DNA from: Candidatus Dadabacteria bacterium
GTDB lineage: Bacteria > Desulfobacterota_D > UBA1144 > Nemesobacterales > Nemesobacteraceae
Length of the DNA stretch: 64,000 nucleotides
Assembly (NCBI GenBank): GCA_951812945.1
Contig: CATOTB010000004.1
Location: forward strand, 51,278 to 115,277
Direction of reading: 5' to 3'
Part shown: positions 1 to 9,868 of the stretch, piece after piece
Layout: every line of letters starts with the position of its first letter
Numbering within the stretch: the first letter of the stretch is position 1
The notes under the pieces: model-generated
Seen by the model: only the letters and a program-made list of their open reading frames with translations
The model's database searches: none
What the model was told of the DNA's origin: nothing
Position numbers and translations under genes: made by a program

Positions 1-428
1 AGCTGGGGTGTCGTTTGGGGCGGGGCGGTTTCGGACGAAGAAGCAGGTACCGATTCAGTATCCGCATCTGCTTTAGCCTCCTGCCGTTGTTCAATTCGTT
101 CCGGGGATTTTTCCAAAGGCTCTTCGCTTGGCTGGGGAAGTTCCTCAAATACTCCACTCGGCGATTTCTCCACGACTGAACCCGTTGTCGACTTTACGGA
201 GGTATACCCGAGAAAAAGGGAAGTAATGACAAATAGAAGCCCAAGGAGTCTCGTCATTTTTACAAGAAAGGGCATTGCCCCGCTTGAGCCAAAGACCGAC
301 TCCGAACTCCCGCCTCCGAACATTGAACCTATGTCGCCGGATTTGCTCGGCTGAAGCAGTATGATCAGCACCAGAAGCACAGCGATCACTATGTGAATGA
401 TTTTTACCGACGGTATCAAGAACTCCAA
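1..428 (-). CDS. secG: SecG, preprotein translocase subunit (3' end outside window)
   Basis: SecG is the small accessory subunit of the SecYEG channel in the inner membrane. The frame from a TTG at 428 gives a short N-terminus, a first hydrophobic helix (about residues 8-22, ending LQPSKSGD, the usual SecG loop entry), a Gly/Ser-rich loop with FGGG and FGSSGAMPF motifs, and a second helix (LLGLLFVITSLFLGY). A long Pro/Glu/Ser-rich tail continues past the window edge. An in-frame TAG sits just upstream (432-434) and a GGGGG Shine-Dalgarno lies about 7 nt before the TTG, which decides the start. It follows tpiA after 3 nt, the common tpiA-secG pairing. The gene is incomplete only because the window ends. 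Confidence 0.85.
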   Translation of the reverse strand, partial: MEFLIPSVKIIHIVIAVLLVLIILLQPSKSGDIGSMFGGGSSESVFGSSGAMPFLVKMTRLLGLLFVITSLFLGYTSVKSTTGSVVEKSPSGVFEELPQPSEEPLEKSPERIEQRQEAKADADTESVPASSSETAPPQTTPQ

Positions 429-431
429 TTT

Positions 432-1230
432 CTAACCCCCAACGGATTTTATTATTCTGAAAAAAGAGTCGGCCGAAAGACTGGCTCCTCCAACCAAAAC
501 TCCGTCAACTTCTTCAACGGACATAATCTCGACTATGTTACCCCGTTTTGACGCTTCCGCCATATAGAATTCTTACATTATTACCGAAACCGGGAAACAT
601 TTCAGCAAGAAGTTTCTCTTATGTATTGATGGATTTCAGCTATTTCCAAAGAAGTAGCGTTTTTCCCCGTCCCTATCGCCCAGACCGGTTCATACGCTAT
701 GACGATATCCGAAACCTGTTTCTCATCCAGAGAATCCAACGCGCTTTCTATCTGAGTTTTTATCGGTGAGAAGAGGAGTCTCTTCTCGTAAGAGCATCTT
801 CACTTCTGCGAATCGCCTCTTCCCTCTGAGCCTCGGTCTCTCCCACACAGAGAATTGTTTTCAAGCCGCAGGAAATGGGAAATGGACACCTTTCCTCTTA
901 TCTGCCTCATCAGTTTCTCCAAGTATGTGTCTTCTTTCCGAGTGGCCGACAATAACCCACCTTGCATCCGGCATCCGCAAGCATCGGCGCGGACACCTCC
1001 ACCCGTAAAAGCTCCGCTGATCTTGCCGAAAACGTTTTGGCCCCGAGATCTATGGTTGAACCCGAGATACGATTCCCCACCACTTCAAGAGCCGTGTAAG
1101 GGGGCACAAGCACCACCTGACAGGCATCGTAGTTCTCTCCCAGCAGATCGACTATTGCGCCGGAGAATTCCCGTTGCCTCTTCCGAAGCAAATTCATTTT
1201 CCAGTTCCCAACGACAAGCTTTTTATCCAT
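432..1230 (-). pseudogene. tpiA: Triose-phosphate isomerase, several frameshifts
   Basis: TpiA interconverts dihydroxyacetone phosphate and glyceraldehyde 3-phosphate in glycolysis. The N-terminus is clear (MDKKLVVGNWKMN with the substrate-binding Asn/Lys, then VVLVPPYTAL), as is the segment EVSAPMLADAGCK. The C-terminus (VDGVLVGGASLSADSFF, the phosphate-binding GG motif) is read in another frame just before the TAG at 432-434. Total length (about 266 codons) fits a complete gene, but no single frame is open: the GAxNV-FTGEVS segment and everything after DAGCK jump frames several times. The regions normally carrying the catalytic His and Glu cannot be read in one frame. Because neighbouring essential genes show the same kind of indels, sequence error is more likely than true decay, but the sequence alone cannot decide. 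Confidence 0.75.
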
Positions 1231-1330
1231 CTGTCATACCGTAAAGAAAATTTATCTTTCCCTAAAAAATGGAGAAAGCTACTCCCTGATTGCGAGCATG
1301 GCAAGTTCTTTTCTTCTTCGAAAGAATTGC

Positions 1331-2474
1331 TCATGCCAGAAACTCGCCCAGTCTTCTTATCCCTTCTCTTATGGAGTCTACCGATGTTGTATAGGAAAAC
1401 CCTCAATAATCTCTCCCCCTGTCACTGAAATCTATTCCGGGAGTTACACCAACGTGACAGTTCTCTAGAATGTCAAAACGCGAATGCGCCAGGAGTCCCG
1501 GCTCCATCTGGAAGAATTCACAAAAAGGTAGAATGCTCCCTTGGGCTCAACCGCAATATCAAATCCGATCGATGAAAGTCCCTCTATCATTTCCCTCCTT
1601 CTTTTGTCGAACTCAGCTACCATGGCTTCGCTTTTGCCGCTTTTTTTTACTTTTTCAATAGCATCGACTCCAGCTTTCTGGACAAAGGACCCGGCGGATA
1701 TAAAAAGATTCTGCTGAAGTTTCTGCACGTATCTTACTAGGTTTTTAGGAACTATCATGTAACCAAGACGCCAGCCCGTCATGGAGTAGAGTTTAGCGAA
1801 GCCGTTTATCGCTATCGCATTGTCGGTGAATTCCCAGAACAGAGTTAACTTGCGCACCATAGACAAGACCGTGGTATATCTCATCTGAATCACAAAAAGG
1901 CCTGTTTTCGGTCAGTTCCCGGAAACATCCTCGTCCATAACAGCCCCGGTGGGATTAGCGGGGGGAGTTCACCAAAATGGCTTTTGTTTTCTTGCCGATG
2001 TTCTTTCTGACTTCCGCAGGGATCAATCTGGTAACCGTCCGGTTTCGTAAACGGGTATCTTCTTCGTGATCCCCCTGGCAACGCTTATTATCTGCGGATA
2101 ACATGCGTAATGGGGATCCGTTATCAATATTTCATCATCGGGGTTAAGAACAGTCAGCATGGCAAGCAGAAGTGCCGGGAACTGCCTAGAGTTATTATTA
2201 CCCTTTCATACCCCACTTCCACCCCATAGGTGCGGCTGTAATCCTCTGCGATGCTTTGGCGAAGTTCGTCAATTCCAAGACTGCTCGTGTATTTCGTATA
2301 GCCTTCCTCTATCCACCGCACAGCAGCTGAACATACCTCTTCCGGGGGTATTGAAATCAGGTTCCCCGACCTCGAAATGGACGATGTCCCGCCTTCGCTC
2401 TCAAGCTGCTTTGCCCTCTCAAGGATGTCCATTACGTAGAAAGGTTCTATGTTTTTAACCAAGTCCGAAATCAT
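1331..2474 (-). pseudogene. Class I/II PLP aminotransferase (aspartate aminotransferase-like), frameshifted
   Basis: A fold-type I aminotransferase, probably aspartate/tyrosine-type, moving amino groups between amino acids and 2-oxo acids. The N-terminal third (ATG 2474) contains the YTSSLGIDELR region before PLP binding. The middle is readable only by changing frame (NSPANPTGAV, the conserved NPTG turn). The C-terminal half has INGFAKLYSMTGWRLGY, where the Lys after FA is the Schiff-base lysine, and then KGAFYLF. The end (GIDFSDRGRDY, then FSYTTS, then a stop at 1331-1333) again needs two compensating indels. Length of about 381 codons matches the family. It lies 38 nt downstream of def in the metH-to-secG run. 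As with tpiA, at least four indels break the frame; consensus error is the favoured explanation. Confidence 0.75.
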
Positions 2475-2512
2475 GTCGTGAAAACGTCCAGTGAATCGAG
2501 CAAAATAAAGAG

Positions 2513-3026
2513 CTAACCCCGTGCGGATACGAACCGCTCGTTAATCTGTTTTACAAGAAGATCCCGTTAAGCCCGTCGAGCCTGTCAAAAACAATATACC
2601 ATCAAGATGGTCAATTTCATGTTGAAGGACTCTTGACAGCATCCCCTCCGCGTCAATGGTGAAACGCTTGCCTGTCCTGTCAAGGGCGGATACCCGAACG
2701 CGTTCTTTTCTTCTTATGTTCGCGAAGAACCCGGGTACGCTGAGGCAGCCTTCCTCTCCCATCTGAAATCCTCGAGAAGAGACGATCTCGGGATTTATAA
2801 GTTCGTAGAACTCACTTTTATCCTCTTCAGGGAAAGGAACATCAATAACGAGAACCCTTATGTTCTTGCCGACTTGAGGGGCAGCAAGCCCAACGCCGTT
2901 AGCATCGTGCATGGTCTGCACCATGTCATCTAGAAGACGGTTCAAGTCTTCGCTCGGCTTCTCCACTGGGAGAGATTTCCTCTTTAACGCCGGATCGGGA
3001 TAAAAAAGGATATCAAGTACAGGCAT
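2513..3026 (-). CDS. def: Peptide deformylase (C-terminus frameshifted)
   Basis: Removes the N-formyl group from nascent proteins. All three deformylase motifs are present: GVGLAAPQVG (about residue 45), EEGCLSVPG (metal-ligand Cys) and QHEIDHLDG (two metal-ligand His and the catalytic Glu). The uninterrupted frame diverges after GILF. With two single-base corrections near 2545-2595 the expected tail (FDRLDGL, then LVKQINERF) runs to TAG 2513-2515, giving about 171 residues, normal for the family. The start at 3026 overlaps the end of the HU-like gene by 14 nt, suggesting co-translation. Only the last 20 residues are affected by the indels. Confidence 0.9.
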
Positions 3027-3369
3027 CTGAGAGGCTAGTTATAAAAGAAGGGTTGTTAGCAAACCCCGGCCGGGGTCTGTCACTTATCACTGCGTTTTTC
3101 CGTAAGTCTCGGGCGAGCCAGTTGCTTACCCTAAACAGTGGAAGAGTTTTTTCGCCAATGTTTATTTTTTCGCCTGTCCTGGGATTTCTTCCTTCATAAG
3201 GCTGGTAGTTTTTTGTAAAGAAACTTCCGAAATGTCTTATTTCTATTCTTTCTCCATCACGAAGCATCTTTGTCATGGCGTCAATTATGACGTCCAGAAC
3301 TTTTCTGGATTCTACGGAATTAAGGTCAAATCTCCGTGAGAACTCCTTTTCAATATCCGATTTCTTCAT
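3013..3369 (-). CDS. HU/IHF-family DNA-bending protein
   Basis: A small basic nucleoid protein of 118 residues. The HU/IHF fold is recognisable: MKKSDI start, dimerising helices to about residue 40, then RIEIRHFGSF and the DNA-minor-groove arm with GRNPRTGE at about residues 60-67, the IHF-style arm signature. It is some 20 residues longer than a typical HU, with a tail after DLRKNA that shows no conserved pattern. It could be a natural extension or, given nearby indels, a misread end. IHF alpha-like or beta-like assignment is uncertain. It has its own promoter downstream of metH and overlaps def by 14 nt. Confidence 0.85.
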   Translation of the reverse strand: MKKSDIEKEFSRRFDLNSVESRKVLDVIIDAMTKMLRDGERIEIRHFGSFFTKNYQPYEGRNPRTGEKINIGEKTLPLFRVSNWLARDLRKNAVISDRPRPGFANNPSFITSLSDACT

Positions 3370-3408
3370 AACGTTAAAAACAAGTAAGGTCAGGCCTACC
3401 AGAAATTC

Positions 3409-3437
3409 ACTCTAGATATTTTAAAGCCGTTTGTCAA
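3409..3437 (-). promoter_or_regulatory. Sigma70-type promoter for the HU-like/def run
   Basis: On the minus strand TTGACA (3437-3432) is followed after 17 nt by TAGAGT (3414-3409). The predicted start near 3402 leaves a leader of about 33 nt to the HU-like ATG at 3369. It sits immediately after the metH stop, so the HU-def-aminotransferase-tpiA-secG genes can be transcribed independently of metH. Confidence 0.55.
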
Positions 3438-3468
3438 GGCAATCCCTCGATTTTGCAGAGAAACTTTC

Positions 3469-6400
3469 TCAATATCCGAGATTCGGGCGGAGCCATTTTT
3501 CCGCTTCCTCAAGAGCGGTTTTCTTTCTTTCCGCGTAATCCCGGACCTGATCTTTCAGTATTCTCCCAGAGAAAAGTATCTTGACTCGGGATGGGCCATG
3601 TAGAAACCCGAGACCGAACTCGGCGGGGTCATGGCAAAGCTCTCAGTAAGCGACACGCCTGTGTGTTTTTCCGCTTCGAGAAGATCCCAGAGGATCTTTT
3701 TTTCCGTGTGGTCAGGACAGGACGGGTACCCGGGAGCAGGCCTTATACCCCTGTACTTCTCATTTATCAGGTCTTCGGAACTGAACTTTTCCCTCTTTTC
3801 CGTATCCCCAGAGGTCCCTTACCTTCTTATGAATCATCTCAGCAAGAGCCTCGGCTATCCTGTCTCCCAGCACACTTGCCATAATCGAATTGTAATCATC
3901 CCCTTTTTCCTTGAAATCTCCGGGAAAATTTCTCAACTCCGTCGCCGGCCGTGACCACAAAGCCTCCCATGTAATCCTCTTTGCGCGAGGTCTTCGGCGC
4001 CACAAAATCGGAAAGACAGTAATAGTGCCCTTGTTTGGATCTTGTTTCCTGCTGTCTTAGGAAATGAAACACCGCCTCAACCTGTTTTTCCTCTCCATAG
4101 ATCTCAACGTCGTCTCCGGCGCTGTTTGCGCGGAAGATCCCGACGACAGCGCAGGGGGTGAAAACCTTCTCCAGTATTATCCGCTTAAGGAGTGTCTGAC
4201 CATCCCGGTAAAGTTTTTTTGCCTGATCTCTCTTTCGGGGTGCTCAAGTATTTTCGGGAAAACTCCTTTAAGTTCCCATGCCCAGAAAAAAGGAGACCAG
4301 TCTATATAGCCGGCGACTTCTTCAAGAGAGATATTGTCGAATACAAAGACTCCAAGCCGCCCCGGGCACTCTATTTCGATATTCTCCCAGTCAGTCGGAA
4401 ACGCTTTTTCCCTGGCTTTTTCTATAGAGGCATATTCCGCCTGGCTTCGGGCTTTTTCAAAACGCTCTCTTTGCTCAGAGTTGCTTTTTTCCAGTTTTTC
4501 CATGTAAAGCCGGGCTTTTTCCGGATCCAGCATCTCGTTGCAGGCACCTACCACAAGCGAAGCATCGACTATGTGATCAACTATGCCGCTGTATCCCGGG
4601 GCTATCCTTATCGCCGTATGAGCCCTGCTTGTTGTGGCCCCGCCTATAAGAAGAGGGATTCTGAAACCCTCCCGTTCCATTTCTTTCGCGTTATACACCA
4701 TTTCGTCAAGAGAAGGCGTGATCAGCCCGCTTAACCCTATGAAGTCTGCTCGATTCTCTTTTGCGACGTTGAGTATTTTCTCGCAAGGAACCATTACCCC
4801 AAGGTCTATAACTTCGTAATTATTGCAACCGAGAACCACAGACACGATGTTTTTTCCTATATCGTGCACATCTCCCTTCACGGTGGCTATAACAAACTTC
4901 CCTTTAACTCCGCTGCTCCCCTCTTTTTCCTTTTCCATAAACGGCTGAAGGTACGCAACGGCCCTTTTCATCACTCTCGCGCTTTTCACCACCTGGGGAA
5001 GAAACATTTTGCCGTCGCCAAACAGATTGCCGACCACTTTCATCCCATCCATAAGGGGACCTTCAATAACATTAAGCGGGGCCCCGTATTTGGCCCTGGC
5101 CTCTTCGGTGTCATCCTCGATGAAATCCGCTATGCCGTTTACAAGTGAGTGTTCAAGACGTTTTTCAACCCCAAACTCTCTCCATTGCTTAGTTTCCTTC
5201 TCCGCACCCGCGGATTTCACCCCCTCGAAACGTCTCGCGTACTCAACAAGACGCTCCGTGGCGTCGGGACGACGGTTAAGAAGTACGTCTTCCACTCTTT
5301 CAAGAAGTTTCGGGTTCAATGTCGTCATAAACGGTGAGCATTCCCGCGTTTACTATGCCCATGTCAAGCCCGGCTTTTATCGCGTGGTAAAGAAATGCGC
5401 TGTGCATAGCTTCGCGCACAACGTTGTTCCCCCTGAAAGAGAAGGATATGTTGCTCACTCCGCCGCTTGTAAGCGCCTTGGGGCAGGATTTTTTTATTTC
5501 CCTTACAGCCTCTATGAAATTCACGGCGTAGGAATTGTGTTCCTCGATCCCGGTTCCAACCGTAAGAATGTTGGGATCAAAAATTATATCGCAGGGATCC
5601 ATGCCCACTTTTTCGGTTAATACGCGGTAAGCCCTTTTGCAGACTTTCACCTTGTCCTCTTTGAGGCTGCCCTGGCCTTTTTCGTCAAAAGCCATTACCA
5701 CGACCGAAGCGCCGTAACGCATGGCTTCTTTCGCTTGCTGGCAGAACACCTCCTCGCCTTCCTTGAGACTTATGGAATTTACAATGCATTTGCCCTGAAT
5801 ACATTTAAGCCCCTCTTCAATAACAGACCATTTGGAGCTGTCTATCATCACCGGAACCCTGGTCACCTCGGGTTCAGACGCAATAAGATTGAGATAACGA
5901 TTCATACAGGCTTCAGAATCAAGAAGCCCTTCATCGAAATTAACATCTATTATGTTCGCCCCGTTTTCCACTTGCTGAAGGGCTACGGAAACGGCTCCTT
6001 CAAAATCCCCTTCCTTCACGAGTCTTGCGAACTTTGGAGAACCGGTGACATTGGTTCTCTCGCCAACCATTATGAAAGGTCCTTCGGTATCAGAGGTTAT
6101 TGTAAGGGGCTCAAGACCGCTTAGTCTGGTCGCATCCCTGTAAGCGGTGGGTTCCCTTGGCGGAATGTCTTTCAGCTTTTCCACCACCATGTTTATGTGC
6201 TCGGGAGTAGTACCGCAACATCCGCCGACTATGTTGAGAAAACCGCTCTCTGCGAAATCCAGAAGGAGGGTGGAAGTAATCTCGGGCGTTTCGTCGTATC
6301 CCGTTTCACTCAACGGGTTGGGAAGTCCGGCGTTCGGATAGCAGCTTATGCGGCAGTCGGCTATTCGCGAGAGTTCCTCAATGTAGGGACGCATGTCTTC

Positions 6401-7174
6401 CGCCCCCAGCGCGCAGTTTATCCCGACGCTGAAGGGTTTTGCGTGGCGAACCGAGTTCCAGAAAGCCTCCACTGTTTGTCCCGAGAGGGTGCGTCCGGAA
6501 CGATCCGTTATGGTAACGGAAATCATGACGGGAATCCTCTCCCCTCCGCGCGAATCAAAAAAGCTTTCAATGGCGTATATGGCCGCCTTTAGATTCAGGG
6601 TGTCAAAAGTGGTTTCGGGCAGAAGTATGTCCACCCCTCCCTCAACAAGAGCTTCCGTCTGCTCGCGGTATGCCTCTACGAGATGGTCAAAGGAAACTGC
6701 TCTGTATGACGGATCGTTTACGTCAGGGGACATTGACGCCGTCTTGTTGGTCGGACCCAGCGCCCCGGCAACAAAACATGACCTGTGGGGGTTTTTCTCC
6801 ATAAAGTCAGAAGCTGCCTTCTTTGCGAGCTTCGCCGACTCGACATTAAGTGCTTTCACCCAGCTCTCAAGACCGTAATCGGCCTGAGCTATGGAGGTGG
6901 AACTAAAGGTGTTGGTCTCAACTATGTCGCAACCGGCCTCGAAGTATTCTCTGTGGATCTCGTATATGACATCAGGCCTTGTAAGGGAAAGCAGGTCGTT
7001 ATTGCCCTTTAAATCCACCGGGTGATCAGAGAACAGATCTCCCCTGAAGTCCTCTTCCTTGAGGTCTTGCCTCTGGATCATCGTGCCCATGGCGCCGTCG
7101 AGAAAAACTATTCTCTTTTCCGCAAGAGTCTTGAGCCGCGCGGAGACTTTCGTGCTGTTATCTTCCGTACTCAT
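3469..7174 (-). CDS. metH: Cobalamin-dependent methionine synthase (frameshifted)
   Basis: Transfers methyl from 5-methyltetrahydrofolate to homocysteine through methylcobalamin. Domains in order: homocysteine/zinc domain (DGAMGTMIQ at about residue 28; [10 protein letters not shown] zinc cysteines near residue 315); pterin domain ([11 protein letters not shown], then IIDVNFDEG); cobalamin cap; B12-binding Rossmann domain with [11 protein letters not shown], whose His ligates cobalt; and the AdoMet reactivation domain ending ALEEAEKWL at stop 3469-3471. Total about 1235 codons, full family length. The frame breaks once near 5310 (between YDDIEP and KLLERVEDV) and several times between about 3600 and 4180 in the reactivation domain. 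The start has an AAGGTGAG Shine-Dalgarno. Full length and conserved motifs argue for a working gene with sequence errors. Confidence 0.9.
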
Positions 7175-7194
7175 CGCTCACCTTATTGAGAGAC

Positions 7195-7221
7195 ATTATA
7201 TTTTTCTTTTCCCGCCCGCAA
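7195..7221 (-). promoter_or_regulatory. metH: Possible metH promoter
   Basis: A consensus TATAAT on the minus strand (7200-7195) lies 20 nt before the metH ATG, with a weak TTGCGG at -35 separated by only 15 nt. The 81-nt gap between gloB and metH also holds a CCCGC/GCGGG inverted repeat with a 13-nt loop just upstream. The gap is too short for a cobalamin or SAM riboswitch. Confidence 0.35.
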
Positions 7222-7255
7222 CCACCGCTTCGCGGGGAGAAAGAAAATACGGAGT

Positions 7256-8047
7256 CTACCATTTATCTCTGAGTTTTCTTAATTTTATGAAAACCGCCAT
7301 CGGATCATTCTCCAAAGACGGATCTTTTTCCCTGAGCGCGTCCAGAAGAACCGGGTCACCCGTTCTCATAAAGGGGTTATAAGTCCTTTCCTCCCCCAGG
7401 GTTGAACGGGGAAATTTATCCTCGGAGACTTCCTGCAGCTTCTTCTTCGCGTCTTCGTTCTCCGGGGTAAGTCCAAGAGCGAACTTTAGGTTAGTTTCCG
7501 CGTAGTCGTGGCCGCAGAACATCCTGAGTTCGCCGGGAAGACCGGAAAGCTTAAAGGCAAAAGTCTCGTACAGATCTTCGACTTTTCCTCTGAACTTTAC
7601 GTTTCCGCATCCTGAGACAAATACCGTATCGCCAAGAAAAATGTTGCCCCCGATTATAAGAGATATATGTTCCGGGCAGTGTCCCGGAGTATGAATCACC
7701 TGAAGCCGCTGTTTTCCGAAGCCTATCTCGTCTCCTTCCTCTATGCCTTCGCTTCTCGGAGCGACATAGTCAAGGGCCGCTGGATGAATAAGTATCTTCG
7801 AGGAGAGAAAAACCTTTATTATAGGGTTGTTTCCGTGAATGTGGTCGGGGTGCGCATGGGTGTTCAGTACATACTTAACCCTGTAGTCCCTCTTTCTTAC
7901 AATCTTCAGAAGGGTGATTGGATCAAGCGGGTCTATTACCACGCATTCCCCCGTTTCCTCGCATGCCACCAGGTAATTGTAGTTGCTGTCGCTCTCGCTG
8001 ACCTTGAACCCGTGTATTGAGAATCCGTCCTCGCTAAGTACGTCCAT
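7256..8047 (-). CDS. gloB: Hydroxyacylglutathione hydrolase-like metallo-beta-lactamase-fold protein (glyoxalase II)
   Basis: The metal-binding motif THAHPDHIHG (about residues 62-71) is the THxHxDH signature. Further ligands are in HTPGHCPEH, FLGDTVF and CGHDY, in the order expected for glyoxalase II. The 263-residue length and a C-terminal helical segment with RTYNPFMRT (compare the NPFLR glutathione-site element) support hydroxyacylglutathione hydrolase over a generic hydrolase. The family hydrolyses S-lactoylglutathione, or related thioesters and persulfides, in the cytosol. A strong AAAGGAGG Shine-Dalgarno precedes the ATG. It is divergent from thrC across a 183-nt gap. A persulfide dioxygenase-like role is possible but less likely. 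Confidence 0.8.
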   Translation of the reverse strand: MDVLSEDGFSIHGFKVSESDSNYNYLVACEETGECVVIDPLDPITLLKIVRKRDYRVKYVLNTHAHPDHIHGNNPIIKVFLSSKILIHPAALDYVAPRSEGIEEGDEIGFGKQRLQVIHTPGHCPEHISLIIGGNIFLGDTVFVSGCGNVKFRGKVEDLYETFAFKLSGLPGELRMFCGHDYAETNLKFALGLTPENEDAKKKLQEVSEDKFPRSTLGEERTYNPFMRTGDPVLLDALREKDPSLENDPMAVFIKLRKLRDKW

Positions 8048-8173
8048 CTGCGCCTCCTTTTTGCGTGAAAGTCTACCTGAAAGCCATATTGCGGATAAAA
8101 AACGCAGACATGCACTATAGGCAAGCCGGGCAAAAACCTCCGTAACACCCGTTGAGTGAGTCGTGGAATTTCT

Positions 8174-8201
8174 TTGACATCAAAAGCCTTTAGGGTAGTT
8201 T
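8174..8201 (+). promoter_or_regulatory. thrC: Promoter of thrC
   Basis: TTGACA (8174-8179), a 16-nt spacer, then TAGTTT (8196-8201). The leader of about 20 nt contains GGAGG (8222-8226) four nt before the ATG at 8231. Confidence 0.5.
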
Positions 8202-8230
8202 TTACTCCCGGTTGAGTTTTTGGAGGCACT

Positions 8231-9466
8231 ATGGGTTTCGTAGAATCTCTTAAATGCAAGGAATGCGGTGAGCTTTATCCCAAAGAACCGAAGCATGTCT
8301 GTGAGATGTGTTTTGGTCCTCTTGAAGCCGTATATAACTACGACGAGATAAAAAAACATATCTCAAGGGAAAAAATAGCTTCCCGTCCGCAGAACATATG
8401 GAGATACAAGGAGCTTCTTCCCCTCGACTCCGAACCTACTCTCGGAACCCAGGTAGGTTACACTCCGCTTGTGCGGGCCAGAAATCTGGCCGAGGCGCTT
8501 GGGGTTTCGGAAATCTACGTGAAAAACGACGCGGTCTGCTATCCCACCCTTTCTTTCAAGGACAGGGTAGTATCCGTAGCCCTCTCAAAAGCAAGGGAGT
8601 TCGGATTCGAGACGACCGGCTGCGCATCCACGGGAAATCTGGCAAACTCGGTATCCGCGATTTCCGCTTCCGGAAACCTGAAAAGCTATATACTGATTCC
8701 CCACGATCTTGAACAGTCGAAAATACTCAACACCATAGTCTACGGAGCGAATCTCATAGGCGTAAAAGGCACTTACGACGATGTAAACAGGCTCTGCAGC
8801 CAGATCGCTGACAAACACAACTGGGCTTTTGTGAATATAAACATGAGGCCTTATTATTCCGAAGGTTCCAAGTCATATGCGTTTGAAGTGATGGAACAAC
8901 TCGGATGGAAAGCCCCCAAGCACATCGTAGTTCCAATGGCGAGCGGTTCTCTTCTCACCAAGGTCTGGAAGGCCATAAAGGAGTTTGAGCTGCTTGGGAT
9001 CGTGGAACCTGAGGACTCAAAAATATACGGCGCCCAGGCAACTGGATGTTCGCCCATATCGACCGCGTTTAAAAACGACTGGGAGATGTTCAAACCGGTA
9101 AAACCGGACACTATAGCAAAATCCCTCGCCATCGGCACTCCGGCCGACGGCTACTACGCAATGAATATAATAAGGGAGAGCGGCGGAGTGGCGGAAGACG
9201 TAAGTGATGCGGAAATAGTGGAGGCGATAGAACTTCTCGCGAGGACCGAAGGCATTTACACGGAGACCGCAGGCGGAGTAACGCTTGGAGTAACGAAAAA
9301 GCTGATAGAAGAGGGGAAAATTCCCCGCGATGAGCCGATCGTGGTATCAATAACGGGCAACGGTCTTAAAACTCAGGACGCCGTCGAGGGAAGTCTTGGG
9401 AAACCCGCGCTGATAGGGCCTACTCTTGAAGACTTTGAAGAACTCTACAGCAGTAAAAAACTCTAG
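8231..9466 (+). CDS. thrC: Threonine synthase
   Basis: PLP enzyme converting O-phosphohomoserine to threonine. Its 411 residues begin with a zinc-ribbon-like CxxC-x11-CxxC (residues about 9-27), typical of the long bacterial/archaeal ThrC class. The PLP lysine lies in PTLSFKDRVV; ASTGNLANSV is the phosphate/cofactor loop; and TETAGGVTLG is conserved near the C-terminus. The GGAGG site fixes the start. The next gene, 79 nt downstream on the same strand, is a MoaD-like sulfur carrier, an arrangement that raises the question of whether the synthase family member has a sulfhydrylase role. The zinc ribbon and overall pattern favour authentic ThrC. Confidence 0.9.
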   Translation: MGFVESLKCKECGELYPKEPKHVCEMCFGPLEAVYNYDEIKKHISREKIASRPQNIWRYKELLPLDSEPTLGTQVGYTPLVRARNLAEALGVSEIYVKNDAVCYPTLSFKDRVVSVALSKAREFGFETTGCASTGNLANSVSAISASGNLKSYILIPHDLEQSKILNTIVYGANLIGVKGTYDDVNRLCSQIADKHNWAFVNINMRPYYSEGSKSYAFEVMEQLGWKAPKHIVVPMASGSLLTKVWKAIKEFELLGIVEPEDSKIYGAQATGCSPISTAFKNDWEMFKPVKPDTIAKSLAIGTPADGYYAMNIIRESGGVAEDVSDAEIVEAIELLARTEGIYTETAGGVTLGVTKKLIEEGKIPRDEPIVVSITGNGLKTQDAVEGSLGKPALIGPTLEDFEELYSSKKL

Positions 9467-9545
9467 CGTTACGTGTTATAGTCATTTTGTATGTGGTGGG
9501 TAGAAGCAAAATTCGCATAAACAAAGGGAAAAACGGGAGAAAAGC

Positions 9546-9818
9546 ATGGTATCGGTAAGAATTCCAACCCCTCTTAGGAAGCTCTCGGGAGACAGAGACG
9601 AGCTTGACATAGAAGCATCCACGGTATCACTTCTCATAGAAGGACTTGAGAGTGAGTGTCCGGGCATCAAGAACCGACTCTGTGATGAGAGCGGAAACGT
9701 AAGGAGATTCATAAATCTCTACGTGAACAACGAGGACATAAGGTTTCTTGAAGGAGTGGACACTAAACTCAACGACGGAGACGTCGTATCAATCATTCCG
9801 GCAATAGCCGGAGGATGA
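9546..9818 (+). CDS. MoaD/ThiS-family sulfur-carrier protein
   Basis: A 90-residue ubiquitin-fold carrier: [14 protein letters not shown] start, [27 protein letters not shown] ending in the free C-terminal Gly-Gly that is adenylated and thiocarboxylated in MoaD, ThiS and CysO. A GGGAG site precedes the ATG. No moaE, thiG or molybdopterin gene is nearby. Its only partner is thrC. In Mycobacterium a similar carrier (CysO) feeds a PLP cysteine synthase; by analogy this could serve amino-acid sulfur assimilation, but that is inference. Molybdopterin synthase small subunit is the alternative. Confidence 0.8.
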   Translation: MVSVRIPTPLRKLSGDRDELDIEASTVSLLIEGLESECPGIKNRLCDESGNVRRFINLYVNNEDIRFLEGVDTKLNDGDVVSIIPAIAGG

Positions 9819-9868
9819 ACCGGGTATATACAACAAGGGCTTTATAAATCTTAGATGATACTTCAGGT

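Noticed and set aside
3013..3060. Extended tail of the HU-like protein as a functional domain
   Set aside because: No conserved pattern is visible, and nearby indels make the frame uncertain, so no function is claimed.
7175..7255. Cobalamin or SAM riboswitch before metH
   Set aside because: The gap is only 81 nt and lacks a B12-box or SAM-I-like pattern; only a small GC hairpin is present.
7936..8259. 107-codon minus-strand ORF between gloB and thrC
   Set aside because: It overlaps the gloB start, the thrC promoter and the thrC start, and its sequence is Arg-rich without any motif.
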